Source: Paraconiothyrium sp. Pb-2020 (taxonomy: Eukaryota; Ascomycota; Dothideomycetes; Pleosporales; Didymosphaeriaceae). From it: 64,000 bases of DNA. Both the position numbers and the translations under genes were made by a program. The notes under the pieces are model-generated. The model made no database searches. It was not told the origin of the DNA and saw only the letters and a list, made by a program, of their open reading frames with translations. How positions within the stretch are numbered: the first letter of the stretch is position 1; every line of letters starts with the position of its first letter. This document shows positions 11,287 through 22,183 of this stretch, one piece after another. The stretch lies in the NCBI GenBank assembly GCA_022419385.1, contig JAJUBI010000008.1, forward strand, positions 310,001 through 374,000. The letters are read 5' to 3'.

Positions 11287-12360
11287 ATGGGCTTTCTTCA
11301 ATCCTGTACGCTTTATTGCGGAAGCACACTGCTCATTCTTCTCGGATTATACTACCCTCAACGCTACCGCTCTCTATTCATCCTACCCACTTGGACGTTG
11401 CTAGGTTTTTCGATCGGGTATTTGAAAGATATATGGATCCCCGGCCTCAGCTTCCAGCTTGGCATGCTCTGTATCATCACAATCCTCCAGACACCCATCA
11501 TCTTCCGGCAGCACACCGCTCGCCGCTGGTCGTGGACAGCAGCTTACAAGTCATACAACAATCCTAGGATGCTCGCACCAGCCCAGCTCAACCGTCGTAC
11601 TGGGTCATCCTCATGGATCCTCCGTATCATCCGCCCGCTAGCCTTGTACACAGCGAAGTCCCTCCTCTACACAGCCCTAGCCCACCTAAACTGCACCTGG
11701 CACGACTTCTCTCCCGCCAAAGAATCCCTCATACGCAGCGCCGCGCACGGCCATCTTACCCTCCACGACCTCCTCGTCCGCCTCATCGTCACACTCGTCT
11801 GGTTCCTCGACACAGCAGCCCAACTCGAACTCGCCCACTGCATCCTAGCCCTGCTCTTCGTCTCCCTCCTCCGCCTCGACGAAGCCCACGAGTGGCCCCC
11901 GCTCTTTGGTTGTCCCGCTGAAGCGTACTCCGTCCGCCGCTTTTGGAGCCGCGTCTGGCACCGCCTTTTCTCCCCGTCAGCCTCTACCTGGGCTCGTGCC
12001 ATCGCTCAGAGGGTGTTCGGCTCAGAGAGCCCTTGGCGTAGCAAGGTTTTTGAGACGTTCGTGGTGTTTTGCATGTCTGGCTGTGCGCATGCGCTGATGG
12101 CGTGGCGGCTTGGCGATGGACATGGGGCGAGGGACGTGTGTTTCTTTCTCGTCAACTTTGGGGCGGTGATGGTGGAGGTTTTGATCGACAAGCTGTGGAT
12201 ATCTAAGAGCGGTGGACGGAATGGTGGTCAGAAGAAGCCGGGGGTTGGGCGGAGGGCGTGTGGGATGGTATGGGTGGGGGCGTTTTTCCTGTGGGTGACG
12301 CCTAGGGTGGCGTATCCAAGGTTGTATATGGAGTTAAGTCGGAGGTTCTGGGCTTTGTAG
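11287..12360 (+). CDS. Wax-synthase-like membrane-bound O-acyltransferase
   Basis: A single exon of 357 residues with about seven or eight hydrophobic segments. The family signature is readable: WPPLFG at about 203-208, then FWSRVWH (FW 219-220, WH 224-225), and a later hydrophobic segment with the probable catalytic His (GCAHALMAW, His 268). Members of this MBOAT/wax-synthase group transfer acyl or acetyl groups to alcohols; fungal examples acetylate terpenoids and other secondary metabolites. The substrate here cannot be told from sequence. A second relative lies at 34392-35569 on the other strand. The gene ends 367 bp from the convergent SEC11-like gene. The ATG at 11287 (CACAATGG) begins just before the first membrane helix. 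Confidence 0.8.
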   Translation: MGFLQSCTLYCGSTLLILLGLYYPQRYRSLFILPTWTLLGFSIGYLKDIWIPGLSFQLGMLCIITILQTPIIFRQHTARRWSWTAAYKSYNNPRMLAPAQLNRRTGSSSWILRIIRPLALYTAKSLLYTALAHLNCTWHDFSPAKESLIRSAAHGHLTLHDLLVRLIVTLVWFLDTAAQLELAHCILALLFVSLLRLDEAHEWPPLFGCPAEAYSVRRFWSRVWHRLFSPSASTWARAIAQRVFGSESPWRSKVFETFVVFCMSGCAHALMAWRLGDGHGARDVCFFLVNFGAVMVEVLIDKLWISKSGGRNGGQKKPGVGRRACGMVWVGAFFLWVTPRVAYPRLYMELSRRFWAL

Positions 12361-12727
12361 TTGGTGGAGTGGCTCGGGGCTAAGCAGAGGGTCCTGGCTA
12401 TGCGTTTTGAACCGAAGGTAAAGATGACTTCGTACGACACTGGCTGATGGCGTTGTGAAGTCTTGGAGGTTTGTCGTTCTGGGAATTGCTGATTACTGTT
12501 TGCACATCCTTACGGGTTTCCAAAAATGTGTGGGTGCCGCCTGACCGATCTTCTTACGAAGTCTTGGAAGCTTACGAGCTGAGGTCTGCCAACTGCTATG
12601 ATAGTCTTTGAAGGTTTCCATTGTACGTGTGTTTGCCGTCTTACCGGCGTTCACTAGTCAAGAAAATTGACTTCGTGAGAAATATGCAGTAAGGGAACTT
12701 GCAACTCAATGCATCATTTCGCTGATT
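12361..12727. other. Convergent intergenic region
   Basis: Separates the 3' ends of the MBOAT and SEC11-like genes. The segment at 12629-12652 has a near copy at 13790-13813 (21 of 24 positions). No gene seen. Confidence 0.4.
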
Positions 12728-13382
12728 TCAAACTAGCAGTCCAACACCGATCAAACCACCCAGCAATCCAAATTTCACAGAAGGATTTTCTTGCAGCCAT
12801 ATTGCCGGCCATCCCAACCACGGTACATACCACTTCACCACTCCGACAATCTGCTCCCGATACACAAATGTCTGGCCCCAAGGATACAGCGCGACATCAT
12901 CAATAGGGCTATTATCGCCCTTTGTCAAAACGAACTGTCTGCATGCAAGAGTCAGCTGCGCCCGCCATGTACGTCGGCAGCACACTCGATGCCAATCTCT
13001 GCTCTCGGAGCAAAACTCACTCGACACCTCTGCCCTGGGGTCCCGCCACCTCACCACTACTTTCCATGTTCTCGCCAGCATCTCCACGCCCATCCTTCCT
13101 CTGCCCCCAATTAACGTCTATAGCCCTATGCACCATCGGCAGCGTCGCATCCTTGAACCATATGACAGGAATGTCCCCGACGTTGATGCGGTGGGTGTTA
13201 TTAGATATAACCACGATGTCACCGCGGAAGAAGGCTGGTTCCATGGATGAGGAAATGACGACATGGATGGGAGAGTGCGTATCGAGCCTTAAGCGGAGGA
13301 TGGCGAAAATGACGTAGGGAAGGGAAAGGGTGTGGGTTAGAGGGTGCAGGGAGAGGAGAAGTGAGCGCAGCATTGTCTTCAT
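12728..13382 (-). CDS. SEC11-type signal peptidase catalytic subunit, divergent
   Basis: Exons 13382-13021 and 12938-12728, with an 82-nt intron (GTGAGT, GCTGAC branch, TGCAG), give 190 residues. An N-terminal hydrophobic anchor (about 12-31) is followed by HSPIHVVISSSMEPAFFRGD, the signal peptidase I box B; Ser46 is the expected nucleophile. The His is in MVHRAI (His85), and the acidic box is GDNSPIDD (about 128-135). A second hydrophobic segment ends the protein. The known role is cleavage of secretory signal peptides in the ER as part of the signal peptidase complex. The sequence departs from usual fungal Sec11 (SSSMEP instead of SGSMEP) and carries an extra roughly 25-residue Gly/Glu-rich insert before the intron, so it may be a paralogue. 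Three earlier in-frame residue blocks upstream of Met1 lack the family pattern. Confidence 0.8.
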
Positions 13383-14136
13383 GGCGGATAGGGTTCGACG
13401 ATATGTCTGTAATATCAGACAGAAATACCAAAAATGCGAGCTGAACATTTCTCGATCAGACGTATGTAACACTGCCTCTTTTCGGTAACTCGCAGTCCGA
13501 GTCGTGCTGGTACACACAAACTGATAGAAACAGAAAGCCCAGGCTTATGCGCATTCGGCCAAGGCAGCTGAAAGCTTCTCATCTGAGTAAGACGAGTAGG
13601 CAGAGGTATAACATAACGTCAAGTGTTGTTGATGCCGAGCAAGATCGCTGGGCATGCATGATAGGTAAGCATCAGCATACCCAAAAGCAGAGCTCACGAC
13701 TTCTTTTGGAAAATCTTTTTGCGAAATCGAGATTCAAGACATGGATAGAAGATTGCTTGTTTGGTAGAGGATTGGACCGTAAGACCGATGTGTTTGTCGT
13801 CTTATCGCCGTTCGGAAATACATGGCATGCTCTTTTACGGACGAAAATCTGTTGCCTACTTACCTACCTGGCGTGCTCTTTTGATGTCCTTGAGCAGCTA
13901 GTGTTGATGCCAATAGACGTTGCTGCAACACTGGGCAAATAGCTGAGCAGACATGTTTAATAAATCCACACTTTTCCTTGGCCATAACCTGTCATATGAT
14001 AGAACGTAGAACCGCGAGTAGACAATTGATTTGATATAATCGGAGATTGATGTTGTGAAAACGGTCATATGCTACAAAAGAAGGACTCAACCATGTACCT
14101 TCAGACAAACATGTCATCTAGTGACCTACGGATTCA
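13383..14136. other. Intergenic region
   Basis: About 750 bp. A plus-strand frame at 13547-13942 has no recognisable domain and is probably chance. Contains the second copy (13790-13813) of the 24-bp segment also found at 12629-12652. Confidence 0.4.
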
Positions 14137-17045
14137 TCAATGTTTGGGAAATGATAGATTGGGGTGTTCATGCCGGTCCCTCGGTTCGGCAGGAGAGGTA
14201 TAGGTCTGTGAATTTTGACTTTGCTGGGAAGGCTGGTATTGTATAGATGGCGCGTAACTGCTGTAACTTTGCGCGTTGTAAGTTTGCGCTCGCTGGGTTG
14301 ATCGGTATGGCTCTTGAGGCATGCTGTAACTTCGTGCTTCTGTTATCTGTGACCTAGATGAAATTTGATCTCTTTGCACGCTTGAAGGATTCTGTGTCGC
14401 CGATGAGTCCTGACCGCCTGCTGCGTGGCCAGGTCGCTCAGAACCAGTCACATCGAAGCTATTGCCACCGACGTTGTCTGATAGCACGTGATCAGAGTTC
14501 CCACAGAGAACAAGTCGTTCGGTGTCATTCTCTTGTTCCATCTGTTGTTCTGAAATAATTATGTGCAAGGGTTGCAAGTCACCTAAAGAGGGAGCAATTT
14601 CTGGTATTGCTATCGGCCTTGCGTCCCAAGGGATCGTCGGGCTTGCCCAGGTATATCCGACAATCATACCATCTGGTCTATGTTCTGGCGTGTAATAGTC
14701 GTTACGCTCATCGCTCCGTGTCCAGCCACTATCTGAGCTCCCGCAATGCCTGGGTTGGTAATCCTGTGAGGGCGCTGGAGAACGGGAACTGGGCGGGGTT
14801 GTCGAGGTTTGGGCATTGTCGCGGGTCGTGAGTTCTCCGGAAGTCCGTGCACTCTCTACCTGAAGAGGTGGAAGAGGTTCCTTTGAGTTTTCAATAGACT
14901 GTGGGTTTCTCTTCCGCTCGACTTGGCACACTAGCTCACTAGGACCGAGAGCATTGGAGCCATGATAGATCGATGATATATCTTCTTCGCGGGCAAGCGT
15001 GACGTTTTTAACCTTTAGTGTGCTACGTATATCCCGAAACATCTTGTCGACGGTGATCATGTGGACATAAGGCTCCATCTCGTACACGGCCACGATTATA
15101 CCACACAAACGATCATCTTGGACGACCCATGTCCCAGAGACACCTTTGGCTAACAGTACAATCAGCAATGCAGTTCGTAGCTTCCGGTCCCAGACTTACG
15201 CAGGGGTTGTTTGAGCTCAATCTTCCTTGTCTGAAAAGAAGCTGCTTTACTTCGGAAGACTGTGGTCCCTTTGAGTAGGTAGCCCTCACTGGGTCGATCC
15301 TGGTCGATCAGTAACAGAACCCGCCCTGAGACAGTCCCTGTATCGTATCTGATGTAATCGATGGATGTCGAAAATAGCAGAGCTCGTCCGTGGAAGGTTT
15401 TGTACTGATTGAACAAGTGAGATGACCGTGAGAGTCCCATATCGATCAAAGCAAAGTCCGAATTATTCGGTTCAAGGTCATCATTAACCGGCGCTAACGG
15501 TTCACTCTGTCCACAAAAGCAGGCAGGTCCAGTGGAGGATATTGGCGTCCACTGTGACGGTATAGATACTGCAGATTTTCTACGACTGGGCTGAGGACTT
15601 TCATCATTCGATGAAGCATCGGAATCATACAATGACTCGTTGTCTGATTCGTCCGTTGAGCTGTCGGAAGAGTATGCGCAAGACGGCTTGGAAAGCGATG
15701 GTCTGGGGGGAGCTATGATTCCATGGCCAGTAGTAAGTCCATAGATCTTGTTCTCGACTTTGATGAGCCCGCCAATTGTGGAAACGCTTTCAATATGCGT
15801 TTCTGGGGTCTCCGTGACCGTTTTGAACTTGAGGCCGCAGGCGGATCCACCATGGCTCCATCGCTGTAGCATGTATTCTTGTCTGAGATTGCCCTGCTCC
15901 TTTGTAAAGGGATCTCTAGGTTCTCTGTATTCCGGCGATGATCGAACCTCAGTTTCTGTCGCAGCAAGTCTCGGCGCTCCTAATTTTACTTCCACCCTGC
16001 CAAAGCAAAAGGTGGTGAGATAATCTAAATCCTTGACAGCTTTCTTGAAATCTTTCCGACAGCCCTTACTAGTACAGCGTATGCATACAGTCGGGCTTAG
16101 TTGCACTGTTTTCTGTTTCCTTGCTCTATGACCAGCCATCCGCAGCTCAGCTTCGAAGAACTCATCTGGTGAACACCAGCTAGACGCCGCTGCAAGATCA
16201 CTCATCAACCGGGGGAAAATATCTTTCTCCCATTCAGAAACCAAATGTTGAGGGCAAGGGAATGTCCTGTAACGACCAACATATAGCTTTTTCTTGGACC
16301 TTCTCCTTCCAAAGTAGGCTTCATCATCCCAACACTCAAGATTCGGGCAACCAACGTTCGCACTGATAGCATTCAGTTGCGGTATTTCTGTGCTCAGTAC
16401 ACTATGAGCCGTGCCAGGTATCCGGCCTCCATCAAGAGGCTCTGTAATTGGGTCCACATTTTCATTGGTAGTTTGGGTATGTTGAACTAGCCCATTCGGT
16501 ATGAACTCAGTGGCTGTTGGCGAAGGCGGTGAAAATGCATTGCGACGAAAGCGTACATTCGGTCGACCTTCAGGATCAATCTGGACGGTCCGTTTGGGGT
16601 AGCCTTCACCAGTCGAGATCGCGCGAACACTTTCGTCGACTTGCCGTTTGGCCTCATCCCCTCGAGGGCTCAGAGGGCTTTGAACGGACCCCGAGGATCG
16701 CGGTGAGACTATTTCAACAGCAGGATATGTAGGGGTGTCTATTGGTACGGACTTGCTGTTCTGTGCAGGACTAGGCTCCAGTGAGGGTCTTTGGATTGAT
16801 ATGACAATCTCATTCGTCGTAGCACTGTTGGTTGGCGCAGATTCAAATCGTGCAACTTGCGCAATATCAGTGCAAGTGTCGCTGATAGATCTCCTCTGTT
16901 GTGGTGGCACAGAAGAGCTCTGTGAGTGTCCTTGATGCCTTGAGCTCGAGGAAACTGGCTCGGACGTGAGCGCGTCAGAAACGAAGTGTGACGGACCTGA
17001 CTCGCCTACTGAACGATGAGGCCTTCGAATGAGTGTGTGGGACAT
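14137..17045 (-). CDS. Large protein with degenerate trypsin-like serine protease domain
   Basis: Exons 17045-15200 and 15149-14137, with a 50-nt intron (GTAAGT, CTGAT branch, GTTAG), give 952 residues. The frame is open upstream to a GTG at 17177, but the first ATG is at 17045. Residues 1-230 are Ser/Pro-rich. A Cys-containing region follows (CIRCTSKGC at about 321-329). The central part has a protease-like order: TTGHG (His441), NNSDFALIDMG (Asp530 or Asp535) and, immediately after the intron, KGVSGTWV (Ser620). This resembles the H-D-S order of chymotrypsin-fold enzymes, with GVSG in place of GDSG. The last 290 residues are Gln/Ser/Tyr-rich and low complexity. I infer an intracellular protease-like domain; activity is uncertain. 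It is divergent from the membrane-anchored protein at 17383. Confidence 0.75.
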
Positions 17046-17382
17046 AGTAAAATAAGTAATGGCCAACTCAGATCTGCGTGAGGTAGAAGATATCAGATGA
17101 AGAGCAGGAGATGTCGATGTCTGCGATATTCGTGCAGCTTCAATCTTCTCGCGATCAGGCTGAGCCAGCCTTGTCACGGGGAAGCTAGTCGCTCAGCCCA
17201 CCTCGATGATGTAGCGCAAACGTGGCTGCTTCGCGTCCAATAGTACAGCTCCCCATCCTTGTCTTTATCCTTAGGTAGCATACGAAATATGCAGGCAGAT
17301 TCTGCCTTATACATCCATGACATCGTGGTCTTCGACGTGCCTGTCACCACCTTCCAACTTCATCGCACTTTGGACGTAAATT
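17046..17382. promoter_or_regulatory. Shared divergent promoter region
   Basis: 337 bp between the start codons of the trypsin-like gene (minus) and the membrane-anchored gene (plus). The short shared spacer suggests co-regulation; no clear TATA box was identified. Confidence 0.4.
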
Positions 17383-18468
17383 ATGAATCGAGATAATCCA
17401 TTCATCGTAAACATCCTTGGCGACCTTAATGCGATGACTACGCATTCGAAATTCGAGCTCATCTCCGAGATATGGCCCAATGCTGCGCTTTCGGGTCCAG
17501 CCTTTCGAGAAACCGAGTATATGGCATTCCTTGCTCACCTGAATCAAGAGTTCTCACATCTGAAACAGGAGCAATCAGAAGTTGCCGCTGAGAGTGTACA
17601 AGGAATTATCGAGCTCATCTCACTCCTTAGAAACAACCTATCCGAAGGACGGAACAAAATTGCACAAGAATTTCGTGATCGTTTTCCAGATCTGGATGAT
17701 TTCACTCTTTCTCGGACGATGGAGCTCGTTGCTCGACTTTGGTTGACGACTCGTGTGGCATTGAACGAAGGTGTCCCTAAGCCCATACAGACCGCTTTTG
17801 GCTCTCTCGAATGGCCTGCAGAGATCTCCCTGAGAGAAGCAGTACATTCACAATTCGCGCTCGTGGATCCGGCAGACAATGTGGACAAGTACTTCAGCCC
17901 AGGTCTGGACCCGAGCCTCACTGCATCCGCACTGGTTGATATCTGTGGCATAAAACTAGCGTGGACATCCAACCTGATGGATCACCTCCGACTCGACAAA
18001 CGGCATCGCGTCCTGACGGTGTATGAACACAAGATTTGTCTGTTAAACCACATCAAAGGAGATGACTCGCCTTTTCCACTTGGGTTCTTGCAAGAAACAA
18101 TAGATACACTCAACCTGCTCTTCCCCTTCGGTCATGGACCAACCCGCGAACTACTCCGAAGAGAGAACAAACTGGCACTGTATGGCTTGGGTACTTGCAA
18201 CAGAGATCGTCGTCTTTCATTTGGGGACTACCGTGTGTGGCGCGTACAAATGGCGAGCATAGTTGATGTTTTTAACGAGCCGCCTCGTAATTGGTGGCAG
18301 TTGCTCAGCGATCGGAGAAACCTAAGAGAATGGGCAACGTTTTGGCTCGGTCCGATGGTGCTGATTCTGACAATTGTGAGCATCGTAACTGGGACTGTGA
18401 GCTCGGTATATGCTGTCAAACAGTACAATATAGCCCGCGCACAAGCTTGTGCCGCCTGTGCCATGTGA
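17383..18468 (+). CDS. Fungal helical protein with C-terminal membrane anchor, unknown function
   Basis: A single exon of 361 residues. Most of the chain is predicted helical and soluble (for example a charged helix around residues 58-95). Near the end is the pattern NEPPRNWWQLLSDRRNLREW followed directly by one hydrophobic segment (about 322-345, FWLGPMVLILTIVSIVTGTV). Proteins of this layout, with a W-rich 'DRRN' motif just before a single C-terminal membrane helix, are common uncharacterised proteins in Pezizomycotina; this is recalled knowledge, not a search. The gene is divergent from the trypsin-like gene. A tail-anchored location and partnership with that neighbour are inference. Confidence 0.75.
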   Translation: MNRDNPFIVNILGDLNAMTTHSKFELISEIWPNAALSGPAFRETEYMAFLAHLNQEFSHLKQEQSEVAAESVQGIIELISLLRNNLSEGRNKIAQEFRDRFPDLDDFTLSRTMELVARLWLTTRVALNEGVPKPIQTAFGSLEWPAEISLREAVHSQFALVDPADNVDKYFSPGLDPSLTASALVDICGIKLAWTSNLMDHLRLDKRHRVLTVYEHKICLLNHIKGDDSPFPLGFLQETIDTLNLLFPFGHGPTRELLRRENKLALYGLGTCNRDRRLSFGDYRVWRVQMASIVDVFNEPPRNWWQLLSDRRNLREWATFWLGPMVLILTIVSIVTGTVSSVYAVKQYNIARAQACAACAM

Positions 18469-18713
18469 GACGTTGGGATGCATTTTTGGTCGACACTATA
18501 GACGACTCGGGAACGACTACGCATCCGTGAAAGACAGCTCGGGATGATAGTCGCGCAGATTGCGAGGCAAGAGGACGCCAATCAGGGTGGGATCACACTT
18601 CTGCCACACTACGGCCAAAGTTACTCTATTTGGATCAAAATTTTGCATAGCGTACTAAGTCAAATATACCTATCCAGCTATACTGATTGACCGAACGAGC
18701 TATTCCTGGTCGA

Positions 18714-19075
18714 TCAAGAGCACTTAGTGCACGCACAACCTAGGGAACCGAGTTAGCATCGGACGTTTTGTGTGTAGAATATTCAACCTAGCTTACCTCT
18801 GTCCGCGTAGCCCTGCCCGCTGCAGCAGTCGTTGAAGTTGGTGGTCACCGCTATTCGAGGAACTAGTCAGCCGACGTTCTCCGAGTCATGAAACTGTTGG
18901 ATTACGAAGGTAGCTTGAAGCTGTGTTCCTGCAAGGAGGATATAAATAAAAACATACCGCCTGCGCCGAGGCATCGTTTCTCGACGAGACCCTCCGCTGC
19001 ACCGACATTCCCTGTGGAGGGAGCAGCCATTACGGCGGCGAAGAGAGTGAATAGAGCGGCAGATGCGACCTTCAT
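18714..19075 (-). CDS. Small secreted cysteine-rich protein (65 residues, six Cys)
   Basis: Three short exons on the minus strand: 19075-18958 (118 nt), 18850-18797 (54 nt), 18739-18714 (26 nt). The introns have GTATGT and GTAAGC donors, CTGAC and GCTAAC branches, and AATAG and CCTAG acceptors. The joined frame gives 65 residues. There is a clear signal peptide (MKVASAALFTLFAAVMAAPS), a propeptide ending in a Kex2-like EKR, and a mature peptide of about 31 residues with the pattern C-x12-CC-x8-C-x-C-x2-C. A TATATAAAG element lies on the minus strand at about 19187-19195. The architecture fits fungal effector-like or antimicrobial peptides; function is unknown. None of the exons is long enough to be seen without splicing, so ordinary gene finders may miss it. 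Confidence 0.75.
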
Positions 19076-20086
19076 GATGGCGGTGGTTGATAGTTTATCG
19101 TTCCAGTAAGATTTCGAGCGAGTATGTGGATTGAACTTTGAAGTCGTTATGTGTGCTTGATGGTTATGAAATCGCTGGTTTTACCTCTTTATATACTATT
19201 TTTCCTACCCAAAAGAAGTCAAGTGTAGGATCCCAATACTGTGGAGTCAGTATATGCCCACCAACTCGGGTCCCTCCAACTCTGACACAGCGAACATCAA
19301 CATTGGGGCAGTGTAGCTTCACGATGATCACTCAAGTGACCTCGTAGACATGGCCTACGTTGCTTAAGGCTGAGGCTTCTCGGCGACCTGATGCTAGTAG
19401 TCTTCCAAGTCTGCCATTTGATGGGTATATGGGTCGCACACGTCACAATGGGGCTAAGTAATGGCTAACGACTGTAGTTTGGGTGTACTTTGCGAGTCTG
19501 AGCACTTAATGTGACACGGGTGAACACCTACTATTTGACCAGGACAAGGCATGCACGAAGCAACAAATAAAGACGAGTGCAATAGCGGGTCTATCAATCA
19601 TAGCCTAACTTAAGTCCCATAGTGTAAGCTTGGTAATGTCATGCGAGCCTCAAAGCACGTTTTTACACGTTGATCTTGGGAACCCTTGCTGTTGACGGCC
19701 ATGAAGGTTATCCGAACCGGTCCGATGGGCTGAAAGTGGTTATGATTGTCAAAGTCGACTAAGCGCTAATGCTTCAAGTGCTACGATCCTGCGTTACGTA
19801 CAACCACCTCATAAACCTCAAAATGCGGTAGGGCCGGAATTATGCATGGATTTTGGTGCTCTCATTGCCCATGAGGACATGATCCACAGCTTTTTTTTTT
19901 TTTTCAGAAACTCTCGTATGGTCAGCCGCAACTGCAGCGACTCAGTTACTACCGTCGCAGCCCATTCAACAACGAGCACCAGATGGAGAAGCTTGGCACA
20001 CGCACAAACATTGCTGAATTTTCGAAGTCCAGAATTCTAAGGAGATGTACCTCTTCTACAACGCACGTCTGTTTGTCTCGGCCGCC
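19076..20086. other. Intergenic region
   Basis: About 1 kb holding the promoter of the cysteine-rich peptide gene at its left end and the 3' flank of the esterase at its right. A T16-type homopolymer lies at about 19890-19905. No gene supported. Confidence 0.45.
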
Positions 20087-21185
20087 TCACCATCCGAGCT
20101 CTTTTGCTATGGCAGCAGCCAAAACCGGCGCCTCGGCGGCATTAGTAGCGATATTCGGATGATAATCGCATCCTACGTCTGATCCCTGAGTAGGCCAATC
20201 CACGACATGAACCTTCGTGCTATTCAGCTGCGCGGCTGCATCAGTAAAAGCTTTTGTCTGCGCTGTGTGTTGTGCTTCTCCCGCAGGGTAGCTATCGCCT
20301 AGCATAGGAGAGGTAACAAGGAAGAACTGTGCAGCGGGATAATGCTCCTGGACGGTGCGAATGAACGAGGCTGTTGCTGATGTGAAGTTGCCTACGTCAA
20401 GCGGCTCGCGGTTGCCGTCGTTGCTGAAGTCATTCGTACCGAGAGCAATCACAACAACGTCGGGTGTTTCGCTGGCTGGGAAGTTATAGCTGTTGTCGGC
20501 ATCTTGGGCCCCATACTTTGTCCAGCGACTCGTCATCGTCACATCGCCAGGAACACCATAGGCAGTGTTTCGTACAAGGCCTATGCCACTCCATGCGACA
20601 ATGTCGTATTCTGCCTTCAAAGACTCAGCGGCCAGAACTGCGTACGTATTGGGGTTGTCTTCAAGTTCAGCAGTGTTCGTGCAAGGGAGGACGCCATCCA
20701 TGCCGTAGCCGACCGTAATTGAGTCGCCTATGAACTCGATTTTCCGGTTACGTCTGACATCTGGCCCGAGAATACCATCGGTCGTAACGTTGCCGATAAA
20801 GATGCTCCCGAAGAACGCTTCCGATCGCTTCCGTAGTTCAACAGTATGATTGCCATTCGCTAATCCAGCTGGTGTTGAAATGCTCGAACCGTTGACATTG
20901 GGTATGACAGTAGATTTTCCATCCACTGTGAGCAGAACACTATTTGCACCTGCAGTAAGAACCGAATTAGCTACTTAGTTCACGGAAAGCCAGACGAATA
21001 TCAAACAACGTACCAGTCACCGACTCGAAGCCAATTGTTGCAGAGGATCCTGTAAAGCTAAAGGAAACTCCGGTGCCGGCCCATGTTAACTCCCTTGTTG
21101 CGGGGTTCACGCGACCAAGAAAGCGGACAGCTTGCGCAATGTCCAGTATTGCCAGCGACAAGGTGGCTACGCTGAATTGCCTCAT
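20087..21185 (-). CDS. Secreted SGNH-hydrolase esterase, CE2-like acetyl(xylan) esterase
   Basis: Exons 21185-21014 and 20949-20087, with a 64-nt intron (GTACGT, TGCAG), give 344 residues. The start at 21185 leaves a 19-residue signal peptide (MRQFSVATLSLAILDIAQA). An in-frame ATG at 21230 would add 15 residues. An N-terminal jelly-roll-like part (RFLGRV...) precedes the SGNH domain: block I IEFIGDSITVGYG with Ser134, block III ALGTNDFS at about 226-233, and the C-terminal DYHPN with Asp319 and His321. This two-domain order is that of carbohydrate esterase family 2, which removes acetyl groups from xylan and related glycans outside the cell. The exact substrate is inferred from the family. 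Confidence 0.85.
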
Positions 21186-22183
21186 CTTGAGCAGGTAGAG
21201 GATGCAAGAAGCCAAGATGCCAAACGGCATCGACCTCTACTTAATATCCTCCCATTTTGACGCACCTGCGATCGTTGCAAGATCGTCGAAATTAAGACTG
21301 GGGTAACGCATTGATCGTTAGCAGCCTGCGGATAGATTACTTCCATCTACAAACCGAGGCTAATGTTGCTAGCGGCGATACATTTCCCCCAGTCACGAAC
21401 GGAGGAGAAACATGGATTGCGCGCTATCGGGCTGCCTTCCCGTATTTCAATGTTCTCCATGATGCCGAAGTAAGCATGGTGTGCATTTCCAGCGCTTCCG
21501 GCCGGGCAGACGGCATGCTTGGTGGCAAGGTAATGTAACGATTTCCTGGTGTGAGCGCGACGGAGCTTAGTCGCACCGAATCATGTCTAGATCAAATGTA
21601 GAGGGGAGAAGCTGCATGCGTGCCCTTGCTATCGGCGCTTGAAATTATTGATGGTGGTGTTGGAATTCTCAAGATACAACCAACTCAAGCATGTCGACGG
21701 TGGCACTTAGGGGATGGCGAGACGTAATCTGGAGCTAGGCCAAAAGAGGCTAAGATGAGATTACTAAGGAATTACGTTTGCGACTTCTCCTTCAAACATC
21801 TTACCTTGCACTATAACAGGTTACCATCGTTATTCATCACAGGCTTCTGGCAAAGTTTAGAGCTCCAAAGCAAACCCTTGACCTTCGCTGGACCCATTTT
21901 TTATCGGATACTGAACCACCTTTCCCCCGTACCGGGCTTATTTGATAAACAAGCTTTATGTCGACGTGAACTTCGACGATACGGTATCAAGGGCATCACA
22001 TTGGACACTTCCTGAAGAGTGAGTTACCTTAAGATGCATATTAGTGTGGTCGATTTGCTAACACTTTTCATTCAATAAGCCTATGACTGAGCTTCATCTT
22101 AGTACGACAGATAAGGAACTACGAGGCCCCGATTATTTACCTTGACACAAGGTAAAATCGAATGCGAGCCGCCGAACTTATCA
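21186..22183. other. Divergent intergenic region
   Basis: About 1 kb of promoter region between the esterase (minus) and the F-box-like gene (plus). The short plus-strand frames (for example 21755-22015) have no recognisable features. Confidence 0.4.

Noticed and set aside
11667..12002. Minus-strand frames inside the MBOAT gene
   Set aside because: Shadows of the GC3-rich coding sequence on the opposite strand.
13547..13942. 131-residue plus-strand frame beside SEC11
   Set aside because: No domain or signal peptide and poor composition; lies in a region with repeat-like segments.
15162..17177. Start of the trypsin-like gene at 17177
   Set aside because: The codon there is GTG; the first ATG in frame is at 17045 and has an A at -3.
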